Positions 46,297-58,850 of a DNA stretch of 64,000 nt are shown here, piece after piece. The notes beneath the pieces are model-generated. The model was not told the DNA's origin. It searched no databases and saw nothing but the letters and a program-made list of their open reading frames with translations. Every line of letters begins with the position of its first letter. The first letter of the stretch is position 1. The position numbers and the translations under genes are program-made. The stretch is from Hymenoscyphus infarciens (Eukaryota; Ascomycota; Leotiomycetes; Helotiales; Helotiaceae), in NCBI GenBank assembly GCA_001414345.1, contig LLCB01000119.1:1-64000 (forward strand), written 5' to 3'.

Positions 46297-48114
46297 ATGT
46301 CGAGCTCAGAACTCAAGATTAAGCGAAGCCATTCCCTCTCCTCCATTTCGAGGCTCAAATTGGAGGATAAATCTTTTGATAGGAGAATCTATGTCCAAGC
46401 ACATGCCGTTGGTTCAAGCAAATCTTTCTTTGGGAGTCCATTGGACAAGAAAAATGCCCACATAAATACGTACCCTCAAGAACAGGGCGGACAACGACCA
46501 AAAAGGCATACAGTTTCGTATCCTCGTAATCAATTCATACCAAGAAGAAAACTAAGTCGAAAGCATCGTTCCTTACCTGCACTAAAGGAGCTTGGGCAGC
46601 CCCTCAAGAGATCTACATTGAAAATCTACCAACTCACAGGCGGAATACCTTCCCAAGGGAACTATCACAATGAAAACAGGGTTTCCCAGCAACCTATATC
46701 CGTATTTTCCTCCGACAGCTCGAGTTTTAATAGTACAAGCGAACGTAGCAAATCCACCAAGGACAAGAGTAGCAGGGAAAATAGCTGGATGACTTCTCGG
46801 CTGGAGACTTTTGATCTGCCAGCCAATACAATATCTGAAGAGGTTTTACATAATGCCGCGAGTTCCTCGGCTCATAAAAGCACAAATCCTGGCATTGATT
46901 CGCCAAAACCTGTTAGACCAAAAAACAACAATCGCCCGTCGGTATTGCCCAAACAATATTCCTCAGATTTAATCAGTCTTCCTGGAGGCCTCAGCTTACC
47001 GGAAGCCGGACAGTACATAAAGTCAAGAAGTCAACAAAAGGATTTCCAACGCGCTCATTCTACCAAGTCCGCTCCAAAGCCACAACCTTTGAAGATCCCG
47101 CAAACCCCTTCAATTTTGAGACGAGCTTCCAAACGAGCTTCCAAACTTGCGGAAGCTGCCCAAAAAAACTTCCAGGCCGGTATAGATGTAGTCTCTCCGG
47201 TTTCTTCGAAAAGCAGTAGCGTCGGTTTTTCGCCTCCAAACTACAGCCATTCGGCACCAAACTCTTCTGACTATAGTTCTTCCGTTCATACTCAGTCTCC
47301 TCCAGCACAATATTCTCCATCACAGTATTCTCCATCACAGTATTCTTCATCAGAGTATACTCCATCGCCTCTCACGCCACATCCACACACACCAAGTCAA
47401 ATCCCACCACAGCCTCCCACGATCCAAGAAGAGAGCGAGGAGGGTGAGCAAGGAAAAGCACAGAAAAAACGTGCGAAATTTGCGCTCAAGAGTCCGAAGA
47501 CAAATCATGACAAGAAACCTACTTTTGTTCGACAACCTCTGACTCCTTATCCCGATCAAACACATTTCCCCCACTCTGATGAGGAAGAAAGTGACCAGAG
47601 CGAGGTCGAAACACCTATACAAGGAGACGAACAAACTTCAGAAGAACACACCGAAACAACCCCAACCCAAACCCACCCAATCGTGCCAGCCACCACGCAC
47701 CCTGACGAATCCGAATCCCACGACCAAATAAGCTCCCCCACCAAGACCGGAAAACTAACCCGCATGTTCTCCTTCACAGGCCGGGGTTCCTCGCGCACAA
47801 AAGATATTTTCGATGGCAAAGCGGAAGATCGCGATACAGGTATCATAGCTAACAGAGACCGAGCTTCGTTTGAAGGACCTGGTACTCCTTCTCCTTGGAT
47901 GAGTTTTGGGACCTTGAGTTCTCCGGTTAAAGAGACGTGGAGTGCGTTGAGGGATAAGTTGAGTCCGAGTGAGGTGAGGAGACAGAAGTATGAGCGGAGG
48001 TTGGGAGAGCGGAAGAAGGATATCAATGATAAGGGGGGAATTTGGAGACCAGGAAGGGGAGTGGAACCGCAGGATCCTAATAGTGAGTTCTTCTTTTTTT
48101 ACTTGAAGGGTTGA
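46297..48114 (+). CDS. Hypothetical Ser/Pro-rich, basic protein
   Basis: A long intron-poor frame from the first ATG (46,297) gives 605 residues. I recognise no catalytic domain. It is Ser/Pro/Gln-rich and basic, with short tandem Q-Y-S-P-S units near 350-365 and an acidic Glu/Asp patch near 390-400 and 450-460. The C-terminal 110 residues look most conserved: K-L-T-R-M-F-S-F-T-G-R-G, then P-W-M-S-F-G-T-L-x-S-P-V-K-E-T-W-S-A-L-R-D-K-L and a charged helix. The terminal part reads through a strong donor-like GTGAGT (48,083). If spliced to the TAG at 48,139, a different short tail would follow, so the last about 10 residues are uncertain. Confidence 0.7.
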   Translation: MSSSELKIKRSHSLSSISRLKLEDKSFDRRIYVQAHAVGSSKSFFGSPLDKKNAHINTYPQEQGGQRPKRHTVSYPRNQFIPRRKLSRKHRSLPALKELGQPLKRSTLKIYQLTGGIPSQGNYHNENRVSQQPISVFSSDSSSFNSTSERSKSTKDKSSRENSWMTSRLETFDLPANTISEEVLHNAASSSAHKSTNPGIDSPKPVRPKNNNRPSVLPKQYSSDLISLPGGLSLPEAGQYIKSRSQQKDFQRAHSTKSAPKPQPLKIPQTPSILRRASKRASKLAEAAQKNFQAGIDVVSPVSSKSSSVGFSPPNYSHSAPNSSDYSSSVHTQSPPAQYSPSQYSPSQYSSSEYTPSPLTPHPHTPSQIPPQPPTIQEESEEGEQGKAQKKRAKFALKSPKTNHDKKPTFVRQPLTPYPDQTHFPHSDEEESDQSEVETPIQGDEQTSEEHTETTPTQTHPIVPATTHPDESESHDQISSPTKTGKLTRMFSFTGRGSSRTKDIFDGKAEDRDTGIIANRDRASFEGPGTPSPWMSFGTLSSPVKETWSALRDKLSPSEVRRQKYERRLGERKKDINDKGGIWRPGRGVEPQDPNSEFFFFYLKG

Positions 48115-51100
48115 GAGTGGGTGCTGAGTTTCTGTCTAGCTGGGAGGGTACCGGTTTGGATTTAGATATGATTTTATGGGCATGAAGCTTCTGAATCAAA
48201 ATGGTTTACGTGAAGGTTTATGATTTCATGACTATTGCGCATCCATTTCCCTAATGTCATGATATTGAAGGGTTCCATGATCATTCGAAGTTATCATCAC
48301 TTAGGGCTGTGGTATCGATGCAACTTAGCATCTCAAAAGACATAGTGATTTCGATCCCGGAAGGGGAGACACCTAAATTACTACGAAATATGGTTTCGAG
48401 CTTTCTCTCATACTGGTATTTTGATTGTGGTTAATAAAACAAAGTGTATATATGAACTCTAGAGTGTCTGATAGTTCTGAAAAGCATGTCTAATCAAGTC
48501 TAATCAAGTTCAATTGCTATTACACAGCGTTTCTTACTTCAACCCCCATTTCCCGTCTTCTTTGCCCCCTAGAGAATTCCGCTTCTTAAACCTTGGTTAA
48601 TAGCATTTTGGAAATGCGTCTACCTCTTACATCACCCAACGATGGACCCTAGGTGTGGGTACGCAGACAACATGGATCGTTTGCCTCGTTTGGTAACTCA
48701 AGGTCTTAAGCGAGGACCTTTTTGAGTTGCTGAAGCTGTATACTTGAATGAAACAATTAAAGTTTGGGTTGGGTTCGAACCCAACAGTGATGTATGTATT
48801 CTTTACTGTACTCACTCAAGTGTGCACTTGGAAGAATGCACTCGAATCAGAAGCCAGATTGGGTGAAGCACTTTGGGGAAGTGGGTTGGGGAAGCTGGGC
48901 TTCATCCCCAATTTAGGCAAATAGATACTCGGTACTTAGTTTTCGAAACACCTTTCTAAGATTCTCAGTATAGAAGTAAGGTTCTCATTAGAGCATTGGG
49001 GAAAAAACGATGGAAAGCAGACGGAGGGATAGAAGCAAGCCCAACCAAAAATCACACCTACAAACCCCGGTGCACGACGATTTCGAAACCAAGAAGACCG
49101 TTGGAATTTCAGTCGCTTCCTCCTCTTCCTGAGCTCCCTCTGGGACCCATGGAGTGTTCTAGCTACCCTCGTCTCTTCTTCCGGCCTACCCCCAAGCCCC
49201 TAAGACAGTTTTCTGGATACGATGCGAATCTTTTGTTACTTTTAGTCGCGCGAGAAGTATTAGCCCTGCTTTCAAAGAGGCTATTGAAGTCTGCGCACCA
49301 GTCTTTATTTTGAGTGTGATGGGAGGAGGGGAAAGAATAAAAGAATCGAAGAGGGTTTTCTGGTACCCAGCCTCCTAAATAAACTTCACATATGCAACCC
49401 ACAACCAGTACTGTATGGTGCAGTTACCACAGTGACCACACAGGCCTTACCCAACCATCATTCGATATTCGTGGTGGGGTTTTCAATGTGGCTTGAAACT
49501 TTGATTTGTAACCAAGACAGGAGAGTAAACTGAATATTTTCCCACCAATTATGATTCAGAATTTGGAGTGTAACTTAGGCTTCCATGCACCAACAACGTC
49601 ACGATTTCCCCCTTCCATGTGACCTGTTGTGTGGTTTACGCGCTATCTACTAGCTTACTAGGTAATCATTGGCTTACTCGTGACCTTTCTTTTGACCCCC
49701 AAACCTGATTTTTGGACCCCAAACTTTGTTGGCTTACACGCCACTTGTCTGGCTTACTCGTCCCAGGGGAGTCTTTCTATCATAGAAACACAACTTCATG
49801 GAGGCAATGAGTTCGTAGAACCGGCAATTGATGACTCATTTGGTAGCTGGATCTAACTGAACTTTTGGGGACTGCAGGAGACAGTAGTGCATGAAGAACA
49901 CAGAAAGGTGCAGTACCGATTAGACGCATTATTTATCTATCTCATACCCACAAGATGAAGAGACCATCACACACGTCCCGCTTGCCTGGAATGTAGATAC
50001 TTCAACTTAGAGGCTAGTTAAAAGAAGTTGACTACGCAAGATCTATATCAAGCTTTCTCCAAAATCGACACTAAAGTTGAAACCTCGCTTGCAAACTGTC
50101 GCCATATTGCGTGCAAGTATATTCCTATTCATGAAAAATTGCCTTATCCCGGTTCTGGACCGAAATCCATTGAAACTCCCCCAACATAGAACTTTCCAAA
50201 AGCTTGATGAAATGGGAGGTTTCGTGTGAGTGTGGTATCCCAAATGTAACTCGTAGGCATTGGTCACGCTTAAGGTTTGGGAAGTGATAGAGAAAGAATA
50301 AGTCCGAGGGAGAAGTATGCCAACTTCACCATGTAGTAAGAAATATTACGTTGGGAATAGCAGGGTTCTCAAATAAGCATGTTCCATTCCAACGTAAGAA
50401 GTTCAAGCATTTGGAGCATTTGCTTTTTACTACATCGGGCTTCGACACAGGGTACACCAAAATCTTAACTGTAGAACTTTCGTCGCGCTTCCCCAAGAAT
50501 TAGCTTTAGGTTTCGTATCTGAAATTGCACGCTCCCATATATCGTGAAGCGTGGAGAGAATAAACCGTTAGAAGCGAAGAACAACTTGTAAAGGGTACTG
50601 ATATTGTAGTAAATTGACCAATTCCCTTCATACTTTCCCTCAAGCAGCAGGAAATTGAATTGTTCAGCAGTACAGAAATTTCAAGGAATCTGAAGGCGTA
50701 AAGGAAAGACACACACTTCATAACTTTTGATGAAGTAAGATAAGTGAGTATTATTCTGCCATTTCTCATTTTTCATTATTTGAGTCGAAGTGAAAGTTGG
50801 TGTTCCCAGAGTAATGCTCACTTCCCTTGCGTCCTCATACTCGTATCTATGAAGTGAAAGTATCAAAATCAGTTCGTCTTCATACAGCTTCACCCAGCTG
50901 AGTGAACAGATTTATTGAATTATACGACAGGTTCAATAAAGTTTCGCGGCGTGCCAATTGTAGCAAAATCTAGTACTCGTCCCTCACTCAATAGACACCC
51001 GTGGTTCGTAAAAGCTTTGTTCATATTTTTGTGAATCCGACAATATTCACTAATACATAATATGCGAAACGGTCTAGGACAATTGATTGAAGTATACCAG

Positions 51101-53515
51101 GATACTTGAGATGATCAGATTTCGTGGATGCTAATCAACCCATGTCTCTCAAGCAATTCAACTATCCTAAACTTTCTCGAATAATATAATTTGGTGAACA
51201 TGATTCGGAAATATACGAGGGAGTTAATTCTGCTTAGCAATCTGGCTTTTATAGAATGTCGACGACGACGAGAATAACTCAGGAGAGAATGCGCTTTGAG
51301 ATGATAGAATCAGACGTCCCCCTCGGGATATTGAAACCTCCAGATCCACCAGAACCTCATGGAATCTAGACTTCTAGGTCCTCCTGAGGTTCAATTGACA
51401 GAATCGACTCTTCCAACACACGCGCGGATATTTATTATACGAGGTTTCCCAATCTGGACTGCCATCACCAACAAAATGAACGTTGCAACCCCACATCTCA
51501 CGACGAAACATGAAACAAGGGCCATCCTTCACTCCTCCTAAAATCGGAAAGAACGGCAACGACGAAAGCCAACAGTTGTGCCTTGCACTCGGCAATCGAA
51601 TCGCGTGTTTCTTAATTCCCCGCATGTTGGTTGGTGCGATCCTGTCGGGTTTACAGACTCATGATCCGCCTACCCCGCAACAAGAACGTGCACACTGCAC
51701 AGCATGCCTTGGTTATCGATACAGAATCTTGATAGCAAGGATGGAATCTTTGCCAACCCAGAGATAGAGTATAGGACTTGAAATGAAAGCAAAAGGAAGG
51801 TGATTGATCTACGTAACAGCCTTCTAGAAGCTGGTGAAGGAATGCGCACCACAACTTCAAGCTGCAAGAAGGTTGCAAACACTGTAGAGTAAGCGGCTCC
51901 AACATTTGGGAATGCAGATCAATCAGTAGTTGTCCCAAGGCACAATTGAAGGTCCGATGATGGTTGCATGCAGAGGTGTGATTGTGCAGTAAAGATGAAG
52001 GATTGAAGGATCAGAAACAGGAGAGAGCGCAGGCCGGGAATTGTCCAATGGGCCGTTGTTCATCGCTACGCTACCCAGCACGTGCCCAGATCAGGCAGCT
52101 CCCGAAGGCCTGAGGTCGCAAAATCAAGAACGCCCAATTGAACTCCAGACAGCGTAATTCTAGCCTGGAGAGACAAATTGCCTCTCACTCTTACCACTCG
52201 GTATATCGCTATCCGCTTGAAGCTTGAAGCTTGATGCTTGAAGCTTGAAGATGGGTCGTGGCCCATAGGGGTAGACCGTAGGCAAGGTCGGCCGTGACCC
52301 GAAGGATTCGTGGGGTAACCTATGATGCTCGAAATGGGGTTGAAGAATCAACACCAACGCCCAGTAAGTCGGCGACAGGTCTATCGTATCCCCAAACCAT
52401 TCTATTGCAAAGGGATATATCTTCAGTATTCAGCACCATTGACAGAGGGCTCCTCGGATACCGATTACTCTCTCTTGTGTCAGATGGCAGATCAAGAAGC
52501 GGGAGGGGAAATTCTCTGCTGATGAGGCACAGTACAGTATGCGATAGAACCCAATTTCCAGTGCATACCCAGGAACGAGGAGGCGGCCAAAGTCACAGTA
52601 TTTTTGATTTTGCTCAATTTTACGCGCCTTGTCATTCTAAGGCCGTACGAACGGCAAGACGGGAGTCAGAATGTTACTACTCTATTCTATTCAATAGCGA
52701 GGAATGCGCTGCTACAAACTGCTTACCTGCCGCGGCTGAGCTCCGAAAGAAGCGAGAGACAACAAGGCCTAGTCTGCTAGTCTGCCCTCTACCAAAACCC
52801 CTCAGCTGCCACTCATGAGCCTCCACGGGCTTGTCGCAAGTCACAGCCTGACAGGTACCACTAGAAGGAGCTCCAGAGTCCGCAAAACTGCAGCGTTCGC
52901 ACGCGGATTACTCCGGAAAGTCCAATGCAGCATCGCCATTGGCCGCCACTACCTGGACCTGAAGTCTGGGTAAACCGCCCTGTTCGACCCCCAACAAACA
53001 AACCCCTTGGTGTCAGCATCTTCTCCTTGTCCCCTCACAAGGTCGAAATCCCTCGAATCCTTCCATCTTTCTTGCCTTTCCTATTCAGTATGTTTTTCGG
53101 GGAAACCTCCACGGCTGGCTCAAAGACCGATGCCGGCACTCCCTTCTCTTTATTCTCATTCGTCCAGTTTGGCTAAGCGAGCAGTCTGGAATGCCACATT
53201 CACATACTCAACACCTGGTTGGCCTAGATGCTTTTCTTGTAAGCATTCAAGACCTTGCCTTACTTCCCCAAGTGGGTGTACAGTATTGCGGAAAGGAAAA
53301 GTCTCCGGGCCTGCTGTTTCATATCTGGTGGTGTCGAGTAACCTAGGAGTGGACTTTGAGATGAGTATATGATCGAGGTGCTTTCCTCATTTCTTACTTT
53401 TCTTCTCATCCATCAGTCAGATCCAGACACCTTCTACAGGTTCATTACATTCATTTTTACACATTCATTCATTCATTCATTTTTAAGACGTTCAGTCTAG
53501 TCCCTCATCAACAAG
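48115..53515. other. Gene-poor 5.4-kb intergenic region
   Basis: I find no supported gene. Open frames up to 174 codons (52,294-52,818) have no domain, conserved block or splice pattern and are judged chance. Composition is normal and not RIP-like. Notable small items: a perfect 18-bp palindrome at 48,768-48,785; a 7-bp tandem repeat (GCTTGAA) at 52,215-52,250; and ATTC repeats at about 53,463-53,481 in the leader of the downstream gene. The 5' UTR and promoter of the secreted protein gene lie at the right end. Confidence 0.55.
52215..52250. repeat. GCTTGAA tandem repeat
   Basis: Five units of the 7-mer GCTTGAA with one variant base (GCTTGAT in the third unit). Directly visible. Confidence 0.85.
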
Positions 53516-54486
53516 ATGTCTTTCACTTCAGCATTTATCTTATTGCTTTCACTTGCTTCTCAATCTTTGGCCCTTCCTGTAGAACAGCGCGCCGTAACAA
53601 CATTCGACGACGGACAATGGCATCCAGCCACTGTGGTCGCAGCAGTATCTAGCACTGCATCTGTCAAAGTTCCAACCACCGCACCAGTTATTGCTAGCGT
53701 AAAACCAACTGTTTCCATCAAAACTTCGGCCATCAAGACCTCGGCCACTTCTTCTACCGCTACCGCTAGTTCCGTATCAGGTGGAGGAACTCCAGCTACT
53801 GGATCAGTGACTTATAAGAAGTTCAAGGGTGATGGAAGTGTAGCCCAAGGGTGGCCATCAATTTCACAATGGATTTCATTTGAAAATATGTATGTCAAAG
53901 TCGAATACCACGTCATAACAACAAGATACTAATAACTTCTAGGTGGGCCCGCCAAAAGCCTATCATGGCAACCGCCTGTTCTTCGCAAGGTCACACAGAT
54001 AACTCCGAAACCGAGATTTCCCAAATCAAATCCGCAATTCTAGCCGAATCAGCTAGCAGCGGTGTTGATGCTCGATTTATCCTAGCCACCATTATGGAGG
54101 AATCTACTGGCTGTGTTCGTGTCAAGTCAACAACTTCTCCAGACGGCTCAGTCTTTAACCCGGGAATGATGCAGGACCACAACGGCGCTGGAACTTGCTT
54201 CAATGTGCCAGCACCATGCCCTGAATCTCAAATCAAGTTGATGATCAAGGACGGAACTTCCGGTACCGCAGCCGGTGATGGGTTGAAGCAGGCCATTACG
54301 AAATCTGGAGCAAAGGACGCCCAGGCTGTCTACATCGCGGCTAGAATCTACAACTCTGGCTCATACCCTGGCGGAGCGCTCGAGAACACCTTGTCTGTTC
54401 AAGGTTGCTACTCTTCAGATATCGCAAACGTCCTGATCGGTTTCGCAGGAGCAGAAAGTCCTTGCAGAACAGGCGAAGCTGTTTAA
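53516..54486 (+). CDS. Secreted lysozyme-like (SLT/GEWL-fold) protein
   Basis: Two exons, 53,516-53,889 and 53,943-54,486 (53-nt intron), give 305 residues. The first about 19 residues (M-S-F-T-S-A-F-I-L-L-L-S-L-A-S-Q-S-L-A) are a clear signal peptide. A Thr/Ser/Ala/Val-rich low-complexity linker, probably O-glycosylated, covers about 40-95. The C-terminal domain (about 125-300) has I-M-E-E-S-T-G (Glu178 likely catalytic) and N-P-G-M-M-Q, matching the E..S and G-L-M-Q signature of SLT/goose-lysozyme fold enzymes, plus several Cys that could form disulfides. It may cleave peptidoglycan or chitin-like glycans; the substrate is not known. Fungi secrete such proteins at host or microbe interfaces, so an antibacterial or effector role is possible but unproven. 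Confidence 0.82.
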
Positions 54487-55179
54487 GGAAGCTAAACATC
54501 TTTATATTTATTTACCATTCAAATGCATGATGAGATACTCTGGGAGTTTGATTCAGTCCTCGGGATAGGATATTGCCTAGAAGCATTGGGATTGGGGCGA
54601 CGCACGATTATATTCTTTTATGAGGGCTTGGAAACATGATACCACGGGGCGGGAATGTACAACATTTACAAAGTGTGATTAATGGCTGCTGTCATTTACA
54701 TATTTAGAGGATTTTCTTGTCCTGTGCTGTATTTGTACTCCCGCATTGCTAAGCGACTTACGCATTGCAAAATAAAACAAAAAAATAATTCATTCAAACT
54801 TTATTTTGATCTCTATCAAGTGACATTGTCTGACTTATAATCAGACAATCTAATTGAACATCCCGAGTCGTGAAATACTTGCTCCACAACAAAACCGACC
54901 AATGACATAGCTCCCTGAGCAATTTTGAGCGGGTTTTCTGGCCTCGGCAGGCATCCCCGACTCGAGACAGCATACGTCTGACAAAACCACTGTCCACGCC
55001 TTCACTATACAATTCCTCCTCTTCACCCCATCTTGAACTCTCTACAACTGTACAACACTATCGCGAACCTCAAACCATAAGCATCAACAACAAGCGTCGC
55101 GAAACACCAATAAAAGTAGACCTCGAGGCTGTACTCGTACACCAGATCAAGACCAGAAACCCGACGGAACTCGCACGCA
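54487..55179. other. Intergenic region before copper transporter gene
   Basis: This 690-bp interval contains the 3' UTR of the secreted protein gene and the promoter of the copper transporter. No gene is supported. I looked for copper-response-like cores but cannot claim one. Confidence 0.5.
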
Positions 55180-56080
55180 ATGGATCACTCACATATGGAT
55201 CACTCCAAGATGGACCACAGCGCAATGGGCCATGGAGCACCTGTCGAAGCAGCAATGTGCAGCATGAGCGTAATGCCCCCTTCCTTCCTAAGGGTTTTTC
55301 TAATGAATTAGCGACATCTATCCTCCCTTCGCTTCCGTACTCTGGCTAATTCTTGTAACTCCCCGCAGATGCTCTTCACTTGGAACACCAACAATCTCTG
55401 CCTCGTTTTCCGATGGTGGCACATCCAAACCACCCCCGGCCTAATCTTCTCCCTCCTCGCCGTCGTCGCGCTCACAGCAGCCTACGAAGCCCTCCGATCC
55501 ATGAGCAGGAGATATGAAAGAGCGGTTACAAGGAAGGTCCAGGATACACCCAGTGAGTGCCCTTCTATTTCCTTTTGGATGAATGCGCGAATTTCACCGA
55601 ATGCGAATCCATATACATACATGTTTCTCAAGAAGAGGATGGGAGTGTTATTGTGCAAATGCCTACATTTGAATTTATCCTGTCTTGTTACCATGCTCCC
55701 TGCTGTTCTATGCGAAAATAAGAGAGTATAACACAAGCTGAGAATTCTTGCACCCCTCAGCCGTCCTCATCGATGGAGAATCAATTACTGAGACAACCCC
55801 TTTCCTATGGTCAGGACGGAACCAGGCCGAAATTTCACGAACCGCACATGTTGTCAAGGCACTCTTTTACGCTGTCCAGAACTTTTACGCTTTTATGTTG
55901 ATGTAAGTCCCTCCAATTATTAAGCCGAGAGAGAGCGCAAGTGCTGATGGTTTGATGTACAGGTTGTTATTCATGACATACAACGGTTGGGTGATGATTT
56001 CTATGGGAGTAGGTGCATTCGTCGGATATTTGTTGTTTGGAAATGATACCCCCGCTACGAAGGATAGCGCTTGCCATTGA
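55180..56080 (+). CDS. Ctr-family copper transporter
   Basis: High-affinity Cu(I) importer of the Ctr family, a trimeric membrane protein. Four exons, 55,180-55,269, 55,369-55,552, 55,761-55,902 and 55,963-56,080, with introns of 99, 208 and 60 nt; 177 residues. The N-terminus is a Met/His copper-binding tail (repeats of M-D-H-S). Then C-S-M-S-M-L-F-T-W-N-T begins TM1, TM2 carries the essential M-x-x-x-M (M-L-L-F-M), and TM3 has G-x-x-x-G (G-A-F-V-G). The loop between TM1 and TM2 is cytosolic and basic, as usual. The final intron splits the Met codon of the M-x-x-x-M motif. Plasma membrane or vacuole location cannot be told. Confidence 0.92.
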
Positions 56081-57847
56081 GATCTCTCGATACCTACCCT
56101 CTCGAAATGTATTCTTCCGGGACCCGAATTTCGGTATACGGAGTGTACAACGGGAGAAATCCTACCTACATCCTTCCGGTAGGATCGATACCAAGATCTT
56201 GGGAGATTTTTTATGGTCAGGACTATGGCCACGACCAGAATCTTGATACGGACTTATGGCGCATATCGCGACTCGGTTATAATATAAATGCGCTGTTTTC
56301 AAAATTCCCCTACTCGCTGAGGAATCGATTTATACTTTACAACTGCGGGACCAAATTACAGCAATAAAATCAAACCCTCCAGTATCCAATATTACAGTCA
56401 GCTCATCTTGGTTTCTTCACATGTGAAAGTCCTTGATTCCAAATATCTCCTCCGTACCCCCAATTTAAATGCAAGTATCACTAAAATACCCCCAAGAGCC
56501 AAGATCAATCTCCCCAAACACGCAAGCTGCAAGCAGTGAGCTCGTACGCCGTATTACATGCCGCCCTTCAAATTACGCTCGTAGTTTTCCTACAACGATC
56601 CAGATCCTTCATGCTCACTCACTGTAACCCCCCCAACTTCCATATCCCTTGCCTAACCGACTCGCGAGAGACAAACAACGTTGTAAAAGCGGCAGGAAAT
56701 AGTTTGCAAGTTTTAACCCAGACATTCTACTACGGTTCGAGTTCGTTGTTCGAGGCTCTAAATTTGATCTTAATGTCTAGAAGGATATAGATATACTTAC
56801 TTCACTTATGTAAGGAGGTTCTAACAAATAGCGAGAGCGACCTATCTACTTCCTTACGACCTCGGCTTTAGCCTAAAATACTCGATCGACCCTTCTGTGC
56901 CCCTCCCTCACATCTGGAACACCAGCCAACAAACCCCGGTGAAGTTTGTATCCTTTTTTAATCTATCTTCATGGTAACCTTCCTACTTTGGAACCTTCGT
57001 TGCAAGTCGCGATTTGGGAGCGTGAAACTTGACGAATGGATTTTTCTTCTTTTCGGAGGTGGGCTGTTCTGGTGGGGACGAGGGGAGTGTAATATTGTGA
57101 GGGGGTTTGTGGTATAGGCCCCATGAAAGGGTGGGGTTGGGGTACGAGATAGCTTTTGTTTTCGCGACTTTGAGAAGTGAGGATTATTTTATATTTAGAG
57201 GAAGAGAAATGGAGTGTGCGGGTGTTGTGTCACCTTGTGATTTTTGGATTTGGCCAGGTGATACTTTCAAGTTACCAGTTTGGGTCCCGTGAGTGAAGGA
57301 CCCGGTGGAAGGGGGGAGCAGAATGAACTCGTCGTTGCTTGAAAGTAGTTAATCTACTCCTAATGAGGGATGGTGAATATTCGCATCTACTAATTTATTA
57401 GCTCGTCCCTACTTTTTGTTGCACTTCGAGAAGTGGTCAAGTAGTCAAGACTTTCGACGAAACATATGATTAGCGGCAAAGTGAATATACAACTTTCGTC
57501 CAAAAAAGCTTTGGTAATTTGTTTCAGGGGAATAAAATAAGTGACGTGTTTGGGACTTTTGATTTGTTTAAAGTAATTTGCGACGAACACGAAATATAAC
57601 TTTGCGAATGGTATATGGAAGACTCTGCTCGACACTTGCAACCTACCATAGTATCACCCTGTTAAGTATTTATCCGCTTGGTGCAGAATATGAAATAGCT
57701 TGATTTTGAATAGAACTCATTTTATTCATTGCAGAAGTGGAATGTGTCAATAAACTCCGTCGCCCAATGATCCGAATTATTCCCTGATGTCCGAAGGTTT
57801 ACCATGCAAAGCACGATCCCAAAATTTGAAGCCCACTAATAAAAACA
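56081..57847. other. Intergenic region, no confident gene
   Basis: This 1.8-kb interval lies between the copper transporter stop and the NmrA-like gene stop (convergent). Short frames of up to about 100 codons show no domain. It presumably contains both 3' UTRs and unique spacer. Confidence 0.55.
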
Positions 57848-58850
57848 TCATGGAATGTAAGGACCATCCGTAGCACTCTTTACAACCTCTTCCCAAGCAA
57901 ATGCCTCTCGCACAACACCTTCCAAATCCTTCTCCTCCAATCCCCTAATACCCAAAACAGCATTATGGTTATGCTTGAATTGATTTCCAAACTCCGGTGA
58001 GAAGATGGCTCTGAGTACGAGATTGAGAAAGGTCTTTGGTTGGATATTTTTACTCGCAAGCTGTTCCAGGGATTCCTTCTCGAGATCGGCAGTATTGACT
58101 TCAGTTACTTGCCATTCCTCGCCAGGTGTCAATGCTTGTGCAAGTTTCAGCAATTGCTTCTGGGAAACATCGATATCCTTAACCCAAATAGCTCGATCGG
58201 CCGTCTCGCGTGGATGTGTGAGAACTCTTCGTACAGCCTTTCCGATGGTAGATAAACGAGTTGCGCTGATGAGTTGGTCGCCACCATCATAGAGGTTTAT
58301 TTTCCGCTCCTTGAAATTGAAGAACAATCCGACTTGAAGGCCGGAATCGAGGAAAGGTCCGGTGTAGATAAATGTGTAGCTGACAGGTTTCGACTGTGCT
58401 ATTTCTTTCAACTTGTTCTCGATTTCTAATTTGCCAGCAAACACGGGTAGGGCGCTGACTTTGGGATTTTGTAGGTCGCAGCCAAATTCCGAGGGGATGA
58501 TTCTTTTGATGTCTGCTTTGACTGCGGCGTCGATGAGGAGTCTTTGTGACGCGATTGCGGTGGTTGCTACTGTGGAAACCACCGCTTCAAGGCCCGTGAG
58601 GGCTTCTGTGAGGGAATCGAGGGACTCGAAGTTGACTTTGACAACTTTGACTTCGGGTGGGAACGAGTGGGTGGAGGTTTCTCGTGTGAGGACGGTGATT
58701 TCGAAGAGTTGTGAATCGATGAGTTCTTTCAGGACCACTGAGCCTAGAGTTCCTGATGCCTGTGGATGGTCTGTCAGTATATGGAAATTCCAATTGGAGT
58801 GCCAGGCTTACTCCGACGACAGCGATTTTCTTGTAGGGTTCGTGCGACAT
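57848..58850 (-). CDS. NmrA-like/isoflavone-reductase family NAD(P)-binding protein
   Basis: Atypical short-chain reductase or redox sensor with a Rossmann fold. Two exons, 58,812-58,850 and 57,848-58,759, with a 52-nt intron; 316 residues. The intron falls inside the dinucleotide-binding motif, which after splicing reads V-V-G-A-S-G-T-L-G-S (residues 11-20), a G-x-S-G-x-x-G variant. Other marks are V-L-T-R-E, V-V-S-T-V-A, I-K-R-I-I-P-S-E-F-G-C-D (family hallmark) and Y-T-F-I-Y-T-G-P-F. The Lys typical of isoflavone reductases is in the K-L-E-I-E region. Fungal members include phenylcoumaran/isoflavone-reductase-like enzymes; the substrate here is unknown. The short exon 1 (13 codons) is easily missed. 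Confidence 0.9.

Noticed and set aside
48755..48790. T-arm-like GGGTTCGAACCC
   Set aside because: It is part of a perfect palindrome; loop length is wrong for a T-arm and no cloverleaf can be built upstream.
51359..51938. Overlapping small open frames on both strands
   Set aside because: No recognisable protein features; overlapping on both strands is typical of noncoding DNA.
52294..52818. 174-codon open frame in the gene-poor region
   Set aside because: No domain, no conserved-looking block, mixed composition, no splice partners; judged chance.
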